Below are positions 1-8,686 of a stretch of DNA of 64,000 nt, in pieces. The stretch covers positions 186,001-250,000 of the forward strand of contig JANSYJ010000004.1 of the NCBI GenBank assembly GCA_024742495.1, in the 5' to 3' direction. The notes beneath the pieces were generated by a model, which saw only the letters and a list, made by a program, of their open reading frames with translations, had not been told where the DNA came from and did no database searches. Each line of letters starts with the position of its first letter. The stretch's first letter is position 1. The DNA comes from Bacteroidota bacterium. Its GTDB lineage: Bacteria > Bacteroidota > Bacteroidia > Flavobacteriales > Schleiferiaceae. Made by a program: the position numbers and the translations under genes.

Positions 1-2
1 GA

Positions 3-752
3 CAATACGAAGGTATGTTTGAAATAAGCACCCCTCGTGAAGGAGATTATAGATTTAAGGCCAATCTAAAAGGCTCCAAGGTTCAAGTTTCCTCCGTATT
101 TGCCAGTTTCGACAATTTTGATCAGGAAACCATTACCGGGGAGAATCTAGAAGGTCAACTATCTTTTCAAACCCGCTTAGAAGCTCCGATTAGTTCCGAT
201 TTAAAGTTGGATGTTAATGGCTTAGAGGTTATTGCCGACATGACCATAGAGCAAGGCCGATTGCGCAACTACGAACCCATGCAAGCCCTATCCAGATTTG
301 CAGAAGTTGATGAACTTAATGATGTTAGTTTTAATACATTAAAGAACACCATTACCATCTCCCAAGGCCTAATCCGCATTCCCGATATGGCCATTTCCAG
401 CAATGTCTTAAATATGAATTTAAGTGGGAGCCATAGTTTTGATAATGCCATAGACTATGTAGTCACTATGCGCTTAGGCGATGTGCTTTTCGCCAAACGC
501 GATAAAAGCTCTGATAATAAAGAGTTTGAAGAACATTTGGCCATCTCCAGACGCGACGATGATCATCGGATACCCATCCATATTAGCGGCACGGTAGACG
601 AACCTCAAATTGGCATTTCCCGTGAAAGTTTAGGCGGATCATTAAAGGAAAGCCTGAAGAAGCAAGGACAGGAAATTAAAGACCTATTTAAAAAGGAAGA
701 GGCTAAAAAAGATCAGGGAACGGGACTAAAATTTGAATGGGACGAGGGTTAA
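3..752 (+). CDS. AsmA-like C-terminal region protein (5' partial)
   Basis: The frame is open to the left edge of the window, so the apparent ATG at 15 is an internal Met and the gene starts outside. What is seen is the last ~250 residues: beta-rich repeats of the type FNTLKNTITISQGLIRIPD and MNLSGSHSFDNAIDYVVT, followed by a charged Lys/Glu helix (LKESLKKQGQEIKDLFKKEE) at the end. This pattern is that of the AsmA / AsmA-like C-terminal region of large Bacteroidota proteins that are thought to bridge or act at the outer membrane in lipid homeostasis. The match is by pattern recognition of the conserved inner/outer-face strands; the N-terminal membrane anchor is not visible. It converges with the next gene 11 nt downstream. 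Confidence 0.75.
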   Translation, partial: QYEGMFEISTPREGDYRFKANLKGSKVQVSSVFASFDNFDQETITGENLEGQLSFQTRLEAPISSDLKLDVNGLEVIADMTIEQGRLRNYEPMQALSRFAEVDELNDVSFNTLKNTITISQGLIRIPDMAISSNVLNMNLSGSHSFDNAIDYVVTMRLGDVLFAKRDKSSDNKEFEEHLAISRRDDDHRIPIHISGTVDEPQIGISRESLGGSLKESLKKQGQEIKDLFKKEEAKKDQGTGLKFEWDEG

Positions 753-763
753 TTAGCCCGCCA

Positions 764-994
764 TCACTTTTTATCCTCGGCATTTATTTCCAAAAAATCG
801 GGGATTCCAATTCCAAAGCATCTACATATTAATGGCAAGTGCTGAAGCTGAATATTTGCCCGTCCAGACTCTATTCTTGCTATAGTACTCTGATTTACGC
901 CAATCATGTCGGCTAGGGACTCCTGACTAATCCCATTCTGAATTCTCAACTTCCTTAAGCGAGATCCCAGCTTCTCCTTGTAATGACATCCCAT
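764..994 (-). CDS. XRE-family helix-turn-helix regulator (small)
   Basis: A 76-residue protein starting at MGCHYKEKLGSRLRKLR. Residues ~8-65 form a complete HTH_3/XRE DNA-binding domain: LGSRLRKLRIQNGISQESL, ADMIGVNQSTIARIESGR, then helices ending in IPDFLEI. The frame stays open further upstream to 1099, but that part is hydrophobic and unlike the family, so the start at 994 (or the Met at 1009) is preferred. It is divergent from the double-glycine peptide gene and 277 nt from it, so it is a candidate local regulator of that locus; this is inference. No effector domain is present, as in many small phage- or bacteriocin-type repressors. Confidence 0.8.
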   Translation of the reverse strand: MGCHYKEKLGSRLRKLRIQNGISQESLADMIGVNQSTIARIESGRANIQLQHLPLICRCFGIGIPDFLEINAEDKK

Positions 995-1099
995 AATAAC
1001 TGTGCACATTAGCAAAAGCGGCTTAATTAAAAATGGGGGCCAAAAAAATAGAGGACATGAATTTACTAAAAAAATAAAATCGACGCCCAACATGCACAC

Positions 1100-1137
1100 G
1101 GGCTTTGGTGGATTAAATGTTTAATTTAGATAAGCCC
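1100..1137. promoter_or_regulatory. Nested inverted repeats upstream of the GG-leader peptide
   Basis: An outer pair GGGCTT (1100-1105) / AAGCCC (1132-1137) encloses a tighter palindrome ATTAAA-TG-TTTAAT (1112-1125). The string TAAGCCCCC at 1131-1139 recurs exactly at 1227-1235, 45 nt before the peptide start codon. The location between a divergent XRE gene and the peptide gene fits an operator, but this is inference; it could also be a weak terminator stem. No coding gene is seen in 995-1271. Confidence 0.35.
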
Positions 1138-1205
1138 CCAATCTTTATCACTTGGACAAACTTGCTTATATGCTAATCTGCATAAGACTGGCCTAGTAAA
1201 CAATA

Positions 1206-1213
1206 TAAGTTTG
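1206..1213 (+). promoter_or_regulatory. Candidate -7 element TAAGTTTG for the peptide gene
   Basis: TAAGTTTG matches the Bacteroidota -7 consensus TAnnTTTG exactly. It lies 58 nt upstream of the ATG of the double-glycine peptide. No clear -33 TTTG is visible at the usual distance, so the assignment is tentative. Confidence 0.4.
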
Positions 1214-1271
1214 TAGTCTTTGATTTTAAGCCCCCGAAAATTGCAGATCACGCTTAGAAACTTAACAAGTC

Positions 1272-1466
1272 ATGAAAGAACTAACTGAAAATCAAATGAG
1301 CGCCATCCAAGGTGGCAAATTCTGGGGACCAGGCTCAACCACTCAACAGCCAGCAGGCCAGGGAATGGGCCAAATGTGTTGGACCTGTCATGAATACTTC
1401 GTGTTTTGGATAAACGTAGGCTCCTGTGACTGGGAGGAATGTCAGCCTGGCAACTATGTTAACTAA
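1272..1466 (+). CDS. Double-glycine-leader peptide (bacteriocin-like precursor)
   Basis: A 64-residue precursor. Residues 1-15 (MKELTENQMSAIQGG) have the classic leader layout: charged N-terminus, ELT/L-x-x-x-x-M/I spacing and a Gly-Gly cleavage site, as processed by C39-peptidase ABC exporters. The predicted 49-residue core starts KFWGPG and carries four Cys (36, 39, 52 and 57: a CWTC pair, then SC-DWEE-C) and is rich in Trp, Gly and Gln. Many Ser/Thr-poor cores of this kind are disulfide-bonded rather than lanthionine-bridged; no lanthipeptide synthetase or radical SAM gene lies nearby. The next gene starts inside its last codons (ATG at 1456). Function could be a bacteriocin, a signal or another secreted small protein; only the leader type is well supported. 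Confidence 0.75.
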   Translation: MKELTENQMSAIQGGKFWGPGSTTQQPAGQGMGQMCWTCHEYFVFWINVGSCDWEECQPGNYVN

Positions 1467-2298
1467 ACCAAGAAGATGCGGACGAAAAGCAATGTGTGCA
1501 TTGCTTTTCGCTCCCTTAACTTACCTTCAAGGACAACTAATCATTTACGATCATCAGGACTCAAGCCGTATCCCCTATGCTTATGTGGTGGACATAATCT
1601 CCGGAGAAACGTGCTACACCACTTCTGAAGGTTACCTGACTAAAAATCAATTTAGTCAAGGTGATTCAATTAGAATCTCAGCTCAAGGATATAAAGACAC
1701 CCTCCTCCTACTTGAAAAACCGGTTAGCCACATTTACCTTAAACTCGAACCACTCCTTTTAAAAGAAGTAGGGATTGTTGGTTCAAACCGCGCTAGGTCC
1801 GCTTTTGCTTCAAAGAGGCATGACACAAAAATCACAACGCAAATCGGATTCGAATTCGCCAGTTTAATTGTTATTCCACTTAATCGGTATCCTATTAGAC
1901 TAACAGGCGTAAAAGTGAAAATAGACAAAGCCCAAAATCAGACGGTTCGACTTACGATTTACAATCAAAAAGACAACCAACCCAATAAATCCATTACTAC
2001 CGAGTTTATTCAAGTCACCAACGATTTCGGAAAATATGCAAGGGTAGATTTAACCCCTTATCAAATATATCTGTGGGGCAACTTTTACCTCGGAATTGAG
2101 GTCGTGGACTCCCAAAATGACTTAAAAGCTAAGGATCAATCCAAGTTATACCTAACATCCGAAAATGTTAAGAAAGACACTTTTTTCAGATTTCAAAAAA
2201 ACACGGATTGGATTAAGGTAGATCATGACTTCGCTTTGTGTAAACTACTTAATAAAGAAAAGCTCAGCTTAATCATTAGGGCCCAATATGAGTACTAG
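1456..2298 (+). CDS. Secreted carboxypeptidase-regulatory-like domain protein
   Basis: The start ATG at 1456 overlaps the 3' end of the peptide gene by 11 nt, which implies translational coupling; the frame is open to 1426 but MLTKPRRCGRKAMCALLF then LTYLQGQ gives a proper signal peptide. After it comes a CarboxypepD-reg-like segment (residues ~20-110: YAYVVDIISGETCYTTSEGY, ISAQGYKD, ending in LKLEPLLLKEVGIVG), the same beta-sandwich found at the N-terminus of TonB receptors. The remaining ~170 residues are a second beta-rich domain (GVKVKID, VRLTIYN, GIEVVDSQ). No barrel follows. Proteins of this two-domain type occur next to GG-leader peptides in Bacteroidota; the role is unknown and may be in export or immunity (inference). 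Confidence 0.65.
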   Translation: MLTKPRRCGRKAMCALLFAPLTYLQGQLIIYDHQDSSRIPYAYVVDIISGETCYTTSEGYLTKNQFSQGDSIRISAQGYKDTLLLLEKPVSHIYLKLEPLLLKEVGIVGSNRARSAFASKRHDTKITTQIGFEFASLIVIPLNRYPIRLTGVKVKIDKAQNQTVRLTIYNQKDNQPNKSITTEFIQVTNDFGKYARVDLTPYQIYLWGNFYLGIEVVDSQNDLKAKDQSKLYLTSENVKKDTFFRFQKNTDWIKVDHDFALCKLLNKEKLSLIIRAQYEY

Positions 2299-2314
2299 AT
2301 TCTTTATTCCTTAG

Positions 2315-2713
2315 ATTCTTTCTCTAATACCTAGCTCACTAGTTGCAGAAGCCAATTTAGATTCCGAGGAAATGAGAAAATTCCTTACTCAGGAAGGTTT
2401 TGACAATTTATTCCGCAATTTTCCGCAAGGGTATGAAAGTATTCTAGGAGAAAATGGTATTAAAATTAGCGGAGGCCAAAAACAATTGATTGGATTAGCC
2501 CGAGCCCTGCTTAGACGTCCACAAGTGCTTTTATTGGATGAGCCTGAATCATACCTAGACATGGACTCCAAAAAATTTCTCTTCCAGAAAATCCAAGCTC
2601 TCCGTCCCGAAGCTATAATAATAATTGCCTCCCACAATTTGCAGTCCTACGAAAGACTCACAGATGAAAATACAATACGCCTAAATTTGGATTATCAAAA
2701 ACAACAGACCTAA
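2315..2713 (+). pseudogene. C-terminal stump of an ABC exporter nucleotide-binding domain
   Basis: The reading frame between the TAG at 2312 and the stop at 2711-2713 encodes only the second half of an ABC ATPase. Visible are the Q-loop-to-signature region ([19 protein letters not shown]), Walker B with catalytic Glu (VLLLDEPES), the D-loop (YLD) and the H-loop (ASHN). Walker A, the transmembrane domain and the C39 peptidase are absent, and nothing in the 70 nt upstream restores them. The wording [13 protein letters not shown] resembles peptidase-containing bacteriocin exporters (PCAT), the natural partner of a GG-leader peptide. I read it as a deletion remnant; a Met at 2372 could still start a 113-residue product, but it could not bind ATP normally. 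Confidence 0.75.
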
Positions 2714-2904
2714 AAGTCAAGCTGCCTTCCACAATTACAAACAATCTGAAGCTGATTTATATTTAGAGGTTCAAAACGACCTTAAGGCAAAGCCATCTCA
2801 ATGTTAAAGAGCGATCACCCCAAGCACTAAATCGTTGATTTACAACATCATTAAGTTAGATCAAAGTGTTTACATTCCCTTAACATTAACCGTTTGGGCT
2901 TTTG

Positions 2905-2912
2905 TAACTTCG
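2905..2912 (+). promoter_or_regulatory. Weak candidate -7 element TAACTTCG
   Basis: TAACTTCG differs from TAnnTTTG at one position and sits 17 nt before the ATG at 2930. The identical octamer occurs upstream of pgi. The rest of 2714-2929 holds no gene that I can support. Confidence 0.3.
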
Positions 2913-2929
2913 CGGCCCAATATAGGACA

Positions 2930-4225
2930 ATGTTGAAACGCCTTTTAGCCCTCATTCTGGGAGTAATTTCACTCCAATCTATGGCACAAACGGAGACCAT
3001 TAAGGTGGTTTCCTACAATTTGCTTTTTTATAAAAGTGGTTCAACCCCCTGTAATCACAATCGTACCGCAGCCCAAAGAGATAGTGATCTACAAACCATT
3101 GTATCTTATTTAGCACCCGATGTTATGGTGGTGCAAGAATTGGGAAGCAGCCCCGTAAATCCCCTGGTGATGCTGCAGGATATTTTTAACGTAAATGGCA
3201 TTAGTCATTACGACCGAGCAGGAAGCAGCAATAACAGCTCTAGCAGCATTGTAAATATGCTTTTCTACAACTCCGATAAATTAGAGTTGGTTTCACAAGA
3301 CTTTATCAATTTAGATATCAATCAAGCACCGCTGGTTCGGGTAATAGACTTTTACAGACTTTACGTAAAGGATCAGGGTTTGGGAATCCCCGGTGTTGAC
3401 ACGGTATTCTTCACCATTGGCGTGGCTCACCTAAAGGCTGGAAATAGCGCCAGTGACGGTGATCAAAGAGCCAGGGCCACCGAAGCAGTGATGAAATATG
3501 TGGCTGAAAATGTTCCTGACGATAATGTGCTTTTTGGAGGCGACCTCAACATTTATGGCGCCAATCAAACAGCCTTTCAGAACTTAGTAAATAGCAGCAG
3601 CTATCCAACAGCAAATTTCCAAGATCCGATCAATCAAATGGGATCCTGGAACAATAACAGCAATTATGCTAATTACCATACCCAAAGTACACACAGTAGC
3701 TCATCGGGTTGTTTTAGCGGCGGTGGCATGGACGATCGCTTTGATATGATTTTGGCTTCGCCGGCAATTATGAATAATAGCGACGGCTTAAACTATGTAA
3801 GCTACCAAGCAGTTGGCCAAGATGGAAGTAGCTATAATAGCAACCTCAACACCAGTTCCAACTTTTCAGTTAATGGCACGGTTGCTTCGGCCCTCTTTAA
3901 TTTTAGTGATCACCTACCGGTTGAAATTGAGCTTGAAGCCTCCGTTTCCGGAATCGGCTTGGACCCTTTAAATGCTGGTGAAAACTATTGGTCTGTTCGC
4001 AACCCTGTTAAGTCTTCATTAAGCTTAGATTTTAAAGGGAGTTTTTCAAAACTTCCACTTGATATTCGAGTTAGCAATATAAATGGTCAGCCTATCGGAT
4101 TCTGGCAATGCTCAGGAAGCAACACTTTAGATATTGATGTGATGGATTGGCCTAAGGGAATTTATTTGGTGACTGTAAGCAATAGAGATGGATTTTTCGA
4201 AACTCGTAAAGTAGTTAAGCTATGA
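2930..4225 (+). CDS. Secreted endonuclease/exonuclease/phosphatase-fold protein with T9SS tail
   Basis: Start chosen at 2930 because MLKRLLALILGVISLQSMAQ is a clean signal peptide; the frame is open to 2894. The mature protein has the EEP (DNase I/exonuclease III-like) fold: KVVSYNLLFY, then PDVMVVQELGS (catalytic Glu), GVAHLKAG, LFGGDLNIYG (Asp/Asn), DDRFDMILAS and a final NFSDHLPVEIE (Asp-His). All main catalytic motifs are present, so it is likely an active metal-dependent nuclease or phosphodiesterase. Residues ~345-431 form a T9SS type A sorting domain (NPVKSSLSLDF ... GIYLVTVSNRDG). Likely exported to the cell surface or medium, perhaps to degrade extracellular DNA for phosphate. Overlaps the next gene by 4 nt (ATGA). 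Confidence 0.88.
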   Translation: MLKRLLALILGVISLQSMAQTETIKVVSYNLLFYKSGSTPCNHNRTAAQRDSDLQTIVSYLAPDVMVVQELGSSPVNPLVMLQDIFNVNGISHYDRAGSSNNSSSSIVNMLFYNSDKLELVSQDFINLDINQAPLVRVIDFYRLYVKDQGLGIPGVDTVFFTIGVAHLKAGNSASDGDQRARATEAVMKYVAENVPDDNVLFGGDLNIYGANQTAFQNLVNSSSYPTANFQDPINQMGSWNNNSNYANYHTQSTHSSSSGCFSGGGMDDRFDMILASPAIMNNSDGLNYVSYQAVGQDGSSYNSNLNTSSNFSVNGTVASALFNFSDHLPVEIELEASVSGIGLDPLNAGENYWSVRNPVKSSLSLDFKGSFSKLPLDIRVSNINGQPIGFWQCSGSNTLDIDVMDWPKGIYLVTVSNRDGFFETRKVVKL

Positions 4226-6402
4226 TGCCGAATATGCGTTTCACGATAGTACTAAGCATTTTGCTTGTCGGTTTGAGCTTGCAAGCTCAAAATTCCTTTC
4301 AAGAGAAAACAACCAATGCCAGTAATGTTCGCCTCAATGTTACCAATATTGGCACCTTTGGGAATGCTTTTCGTGGCTATCGCGATGGCACCGGAGACCC
4401 TAGCGCAGAATATCCCGCTGGCTCAGGAATAGAGCATCTTTTTGAAGGTGGTATTTGGATTGGTGGCAGAGAAAATGGCGGGCAAATTGTTGTTTCAACC
4501 TCCGCCTATGATGCACCCCAGGGATATGCTCCTGGCCGCGGTGGCTTTGAATTTCACGTGGATACCTCCATTGCTGGAAATGCACGCAGCCTTCAGGAGC
4601 GCAGTAGCCTTTTCGACAGCCGTTACTTTGATCCCAACGCGGTATCCCATCAAGATTATATCGCCACTTTTAGTGATAAAAGTGTGGTAGTGCCTGGCAC
4701 CCAAATCCCCATTAATGACCATACTCGACCCATGGATGTGCGTGTGGAAATGGAAACTTATAACTGGAACTATAATTTCACCGACTTCATGGTCATCGTA
4801 AACCTTCGCTTTTATAATGAAGGTCAAAATACCTACGATGAACTTTATGCCGCCTTATGGAATAATGCGGTTGTTCGAAATATTAATATTACCGCAGCGG
4901 GTGCCGGAGGTGCCGCCTTCTACAATAAGGGTGGTAATGGATTTATGGATTCCCTAAACCTCGCCTATTGCTATGATGCGGCGGGCGATTTGGGTTTTAC
5001 CGAAAGTTATGCCGGACAGAAATTCTTAGGGGCTACCGATAAAGAAGGATTTCATCATCCAGACTTAGATTCAAACTTTAATCCCCTTAGCAATGCTTGG
5101 GAGCTCGATGAATTTCTGGTAAACTACAATGCTTGGGTCTTCAATGACTTTAGTGCTGATTTTGCCTTTCCCACCACCGAGAATGATCGCTATCAGAAAA
5201 TGAGTCAGGGCTTAAATCAAAACCCCTGTTGGTCTAACCCCAATGACCCTGCTTGCAATGGCCGAGATTTTCAAGCGGAACTAAATACAGCGGGAAATCG
5301 CTCAGATTTATTAGCGGCAGGACCATTTAATGGTTTTGCACCCGGTGATGTTATCGAAGTTTCCTTCGCCTATGTATTTGCAAAGAAAAATGAGGATGGC
5401 AATCCCAACCAAGATAACAACGAGGTTCAACGTCAAAACCTTGTGGCCAATGCCGGTTGGGCCCAGCAAGCCTATAATGGTGAAGATCAAAATTTCAATG
5501 GTCTTTTGGATCCTAATGAAGATAATGATGGCGATGGTATGATAACCCGCTTCATCCTGCCTTCTCCGCCCAATATCCCGCGCACCAGAGTAGAGCCGGG
5601 TGATGGTCAAATTGAAATTTACTGGTCTGATAATGCCGAAAGAAGTATCGACCCGATTTCAAATCGTGAAGATTTCGAGGGCTACCGTGTTTATCTTTCC
5701 AAGCTTGGCTTTGATGTTACCGGAGTGCAAGATCTCAACCGCGACTTTAGCCTAATTGCCCAGTATGATAAGCGAGGAAACAATCTTTTTAACGAAACGG
5801 GATTTGCCTCAATAAAACTCGATCAACCGCTTTATTTCGAGGGCGACACCGTGGCCTATCACTATCGTTATGTGGTAGATAATATTCCCAATGGCTGGCA
5901 ATATGCCACCGCGGTAACCGCTTTTGATGAGGGTAATCCAGAGAGTAATCTGGAATCTTTAGAAAGCTCATTTTTGGCCAATAACAATCGTGCTTTCGCG
6001 GGTACCGGCCCCAATGAGAACATGGATGATAACAATCCTTTTGTTTATCCTAACCCCTATTATTATGGCGCGGCCTGGGAAGGAAAATCTAACTTCCAAG
6101 AAGAAAGTCGGAAAATCATTTTCGCCAATTTACCTGCTCGTTGCGTAATTCGGATTTACACAGCAGGTGGCGATTTTATTGATGAAATCCGTCACGATGA
6201 AAACTACGATGGTAGCGATACCCGCTGGTTCCGAACCTTTGGTGCGGAAGATGCTGGCGAAAACCGCTTTAGCGGAGGCGAGCACGCCTGGGATTTGCTA
6301 TCGGTTGAAAGTCAAATTATTAGCCGAGGACTATATATGTACTCGGTAGAAGATTTAGAAAGCGGTGAAAAATTCACCGGGAAATTTGTGATAATTAAGT
6401 AA
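4222..6402 (+). CDS. Large secreted protein with FlgD/T9SS-like C-terminal domain
   Basis: 726 residues with an N-terminal signal peptide (MRFTIVLSILLVGLSLQAQ). The body is a long beta-rich region; near residue 430 is a calcium-binding-like acidic loop (DQNFNGLLDPNEDNDGDGM), followed by an Fn3-like segment (PGDGQIEIYWSDNAE, FEGYRVYLS). The C-terminus (NPFVYPNPYYYG, VIRIYTAGGDFIDE, SRGLYMYSVEDL, GKFVIIK) has the FlgD Ig-like / T9SS type A layout. No enzymatic motif is recognised. Two adjacent ATG codons are possible starts (4222, 4225), both overlapping the nuclease stop, so the two are probably co-translated. Role unknown; surface or secreted structural protein is the best guess. Confidence 0.75.
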   Translation: MMPNMRFTIVLSILLVGLSLQAQNSFQEKTTNASNVRLNVTNIGTFGNAFRGYRDGTGDPSAEYPAGSGIEHLFEGGIWIGGRENGGQIVVSTSAYDAPQGYAPGRGGFEFHVDTSIAGNARSLQERSSLFDSRYFDPNAVSHQDYIATFSDKSVVVPGTQIPINDHTRPMDVRVEMETYNWNYNFTDFMVIVNLRFYNEGQNTYDELYAALWNNAVVRNINITAAGAGGAAFYNKGGNGFMDSLNLAYCYDAAGDLGFTESYAGQKFLGATDKEGFHHPDLDSNFNPLSNAWELDEFLVNYNAWVFNDFSADFAFPTTENDRYQKMSQGLNQNPCWSNPNDPACNGRDFQAELNTAGNRSDLLAAGPFNGFAPGDVIEVSFAYVFAKKNEDGNPNQDNNEVQRQNLVANAGWAQQAYNGEDQNFNGLLDPNEDNDGDGMITRFILPSPPNIPRTRVEPGDGQIEIYWSDNAERSIDPISNREDFEGYRVYLSKLGFDVTGVQDLNRDFSLIAQYDKRGNNLFNETGFASIKLDQPLYFEGDTVAYHYRYVVDNIPNGWQYATAVTAFDEGNPESNLESLESSFLANNNRAFAGTGPNENMDDNNPFVYPNPYYYGAAWEGKSNFQEESRKIIFANLPARCVIRIYTAGGDFIDEIRHDENYDGSDTRWFRTFGAEDAGENRFSGGEHAWDLLSVESQIISRGLYMYSVEDLESGEKFTGKFVIIK

Positions 6403-6412
6403 ACTAGAAATA

Positions 6413-8635
6413 ATGAGAAGATTACTACCTCTTTTCGCCGGCTTGTTGATGTCCGGAATGCTTAGTGCCCAAAGCTATCCTTTGGTTACTATCCAACAAA
6501 TCAACCAGGTTATTGACTTACAAGCCTGTAATGACTCATCCATTTATTTAGGCGATACGGTTCGTTTCCGTGCTCACGTTGTAACGGATGGCGGTCTTTC
6601 TGAAGTTGCTTCTGGCTCAGTTCAAGGTGGCAACCGTCCTTTCATTTACATGATGGATACTGCCACTAATGGTGTGGTGGATTCATTAAGTGGTATTGAG
6701 GTAATGGGTGTTTATACCGATGCCCAAGGAGCATTACAACCAATCCCAGGTTTCACCGCCTTATTCCAAGGGGATAAAGTAGAAGTTACCGCGGTGGTTG
6801 AAGAATATCAAAACAATACTCAGCTTACTACTATCGATGTAAACTCGGTAACCTTATTGGCTTCGGGTGACTTATTGCCATCAGCATTTGTACCTAAGGT
6901 TGTTCCAGTTAGCGATTTAAATGATAACCAAAGAGTAAACAATGTACAAGCTGGTGAATACTGGCAAAACAGTTTTGTAGACTTACAAAATGTTACTGTA
7001 GTGCAGGTTATTCCTTTTAGTGGAAACCGTGTAAGCTTTAATGTGGCAGATGCCAATGGAAATGTGGTGAACGTATCAGACCGTTTTTTAGCGCAACGTA
7101 CGCCATCTCACACTACCGTTAATCCGAACTCTCCTTCTGCAACTGGTACAGGATCTTTTGTTGCTCCTTCAGTAGGAACTTTCTACACCTCCCTAAAAGG
7201 TATTATCCGTCACTCTGGAAATGGTTGTACTGGTGGAACTGGACGTGGTTATGAAATTAACCCTTTTGATTCTACACACTATGAAGTAGGCGCAAGTGCT
7301 CCAAGCATTGCCAATGTGTTTAGCTTCCCAGTGGTACCAAGTAGCAGCGACTCTGTGCTTATTAGCGCCGATATTGCTGATGCTGATGGTACTATCGATA
7401 GTGTACAATTATTTTGGAGCGCTAACACCGCTATTGGTTCTGGATCTTTTGGATCAGTAAACATGAGTTTATCTAGTGGTACTACTTATGAGTACTACGT
7501 GCCTGCTCAAGCAGATGGTTCTTTGGTTCGCTATTGGATTCGTGCGGTTGACAATGATGGTTCTGCGGTAGTATTCCCAGCCAGTCCAGCCGGATTTAGC
7601 GATCCTTATTTTAATCACTACACCGTGCGCGATAATGGTCTTCGCATCTTCGATATCCAATACAGTGGCAACGGTACCGGATCTAGCGTTTTTGAAGGTC
7701 AGCAAGTAACTGTTCGTGGTTTTATCACCTCTGCTCGTCGCGATTGTGATTTAGAGTACGTTCACCTTCAAGATCCTAATGACACCATTTACGCGGGTAT
7801 CACCCTAATCCCTAATCAGGATTTAGATAATGTATACCGCGATCAAGAAATTCAAGTTACAGGAACCGTACAAGAAACTTTTGGCGTAACCTACTTAAAC
7901 GTAGATAACTATGTTGGTTTAGAAAACTCTCAAACTATTATGCCAACTCCTATCGATCCTTCAGATCCTAACTTAAATAAGGAAATGTATGAGGGTATGC
8001 TTATCTCTTACCAAAACCCTAATGGCGGTAAAATCTTTGTGAGCAATCCTAATAATGGTTTTGGCGAATACAGCTTAGCTACCGATGCTAGCTTCGGTTC
8101 TAGCCAGTCTTCTCGCGTATTAGCGGGTCGCCAGAGTGGAACTAGTGCTACCTCTAGCCTGTATGTTTCATTAATTTCCGATTCACTTTATGTAACTAGT
8201 GGTGGAAACTTAATGGTGCCTGCAATTATTGCTGATGGTACTATGGACATGGATGCCATGCACGGAATTTTATGGTACAGCTTCGGTAATTACAAATTAT
8301 TACCACGTAACAACTTCGACATCATTAACCTAAGTACTCCTGTAGATACTAGCGGATGTAATGTTCCTACTAATGTTGGAATCAATGAAATTGCAGCAGC
8401 TGAACTAGCGATTTACCCGAACCCAGCAAATGCTACCTTCACTATTGAAAGCGCAAATGCCAGCGTGGCTTATCGCTTAATGGATCTTAATGGTCGCGTA
8501 ATTTTAAGCAGCGCTGATGACGCTTTAATGCATAATGTAAATGTGAGCAATCTTACTGCTGGCGTATACATTTTACATACTACAGAAACCAAAACTGGTT
8601 TAAGCAGCAGCCACAAAGTTGTGGTTGGTCACTAA
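6413..8635 (+). CDS. Secreted multidomain T9SS protein with OB-fold-like repeats
   Basis: 740 residues, signal peptide MRRLLPLFAGLLMSGMLSAQ. Two segments look alike and resemble the OB-fold-type domains attached to extracellular nucleases: residues ~45-150 (LGDTVRFRAHVV ... FQGDKVEVTAVVEEY) and ~420-500 (FEGQQVTVRGFIT, LQDPNDTIYAG, YRDQEIQVTGTVQE). Between them lies an Ig-like region (DADGTIDSVQLFWS). A T9SS type A sorting domain ends the protein (LAIYPNPANATFTIE, YRLMDLNGRVI, GVYILHT). No catalytic motif is seen. It follows the FlgD-tailed protein by 10 nt and is closed by a strong terminator, so 2930-8635 is likely one transcript of three exported proteins. Confidence 0.75.
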   Translation: MRRLLPLFAGLLMSGMLSAQSYPLVTIQQINQVIDLQACNDSSIYLGDTVRFRAHVVTDGGLSEVASGSVQGGNRPFIYMMDTATNGVVDSLSGIEVMGVYTDAQGALQPIPGFTALFQGDKVEVTAVVEEYQNNTQLTTIDVNSVTLLASGDLLPSAFVPKVVPVSDLNDNQRVNNVQAGEYWQNSFVDLQNVTVVQVIPFSGNRVSFNVADANGNVVNVSDRFLAQRTPSHTTVNPNSPSATGTGSFVAPSVGTFYTSLKGIIRHSGNGCTGGTGRGYEINPFDSTHYEVGASAPSIANVFSFPVVPSSSDSVLISADIADADGTIDSVQLFWSANTAIGSGSFGSVNMSLSSGTTYEYYVPAQADGSLVRYWIRAVDNDGSAVVFPASPAGFSDPYFNHYTVRDNGLRIFDIQYSGNGTGSSVFEGQQVTVRGFITSARRDCDLEYVHLQDPNDTIYAGITLIPNQDLDNVYRDQEIQVTGTVQETFGVTYLNVDNYVGLENSQTIMPTPIDPSDPNLNKEMYEGMLISYQNPNGGKIFVSNPNNGFGEYSLATDASFGSSQSSRVLAGRQSGTSATSSLYVSLISDSLYVTSGGNLMVPAIIADGTMDMDAMHGILWYSFGNYKLLPRNNFDIINLSTPVDTSGCNVPTNVGINEIAAAELAIYPNPANATFTIESANASVAYRLMDLNGRVILSSADDALMHNVNVSNLTAGVYILHTTETKTGLSSSHKVVVGH

Positions 8636-8643
8636 AAATAATT

Positions 8644-8674
8644 GGGAAGCCTCAAAAAGGGGCTTCCCTTTTTT
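8644..8674 (+). terminator. Strong intrinsic terminator
   Basis: GGGAAGCC (8644-8651) pairs perfectly with GGCTTCCC (8661-8668), loop of nine, followed directly by six T. It ends the 2930-8635 transcript and shows that the next gene cannot start upstream of it. Confidence 0.9.
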
Positions 8675-8686
8675 AATTTCTCCAGT

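Noticed and set aside
4495-4827. Minus-strand open frame within the FlgD-tailed protein gene
   Set aside because: No signal, domain or plausible context; the plus-strand gene is continuous across it.
8642-8686. TTG start giving a longer lipoprotein N-terminus
   Set aside because: The extension is encoded by the intrinsic terminator hairpin, and the ATG at 8687 gives a proper lipoprotein signal.
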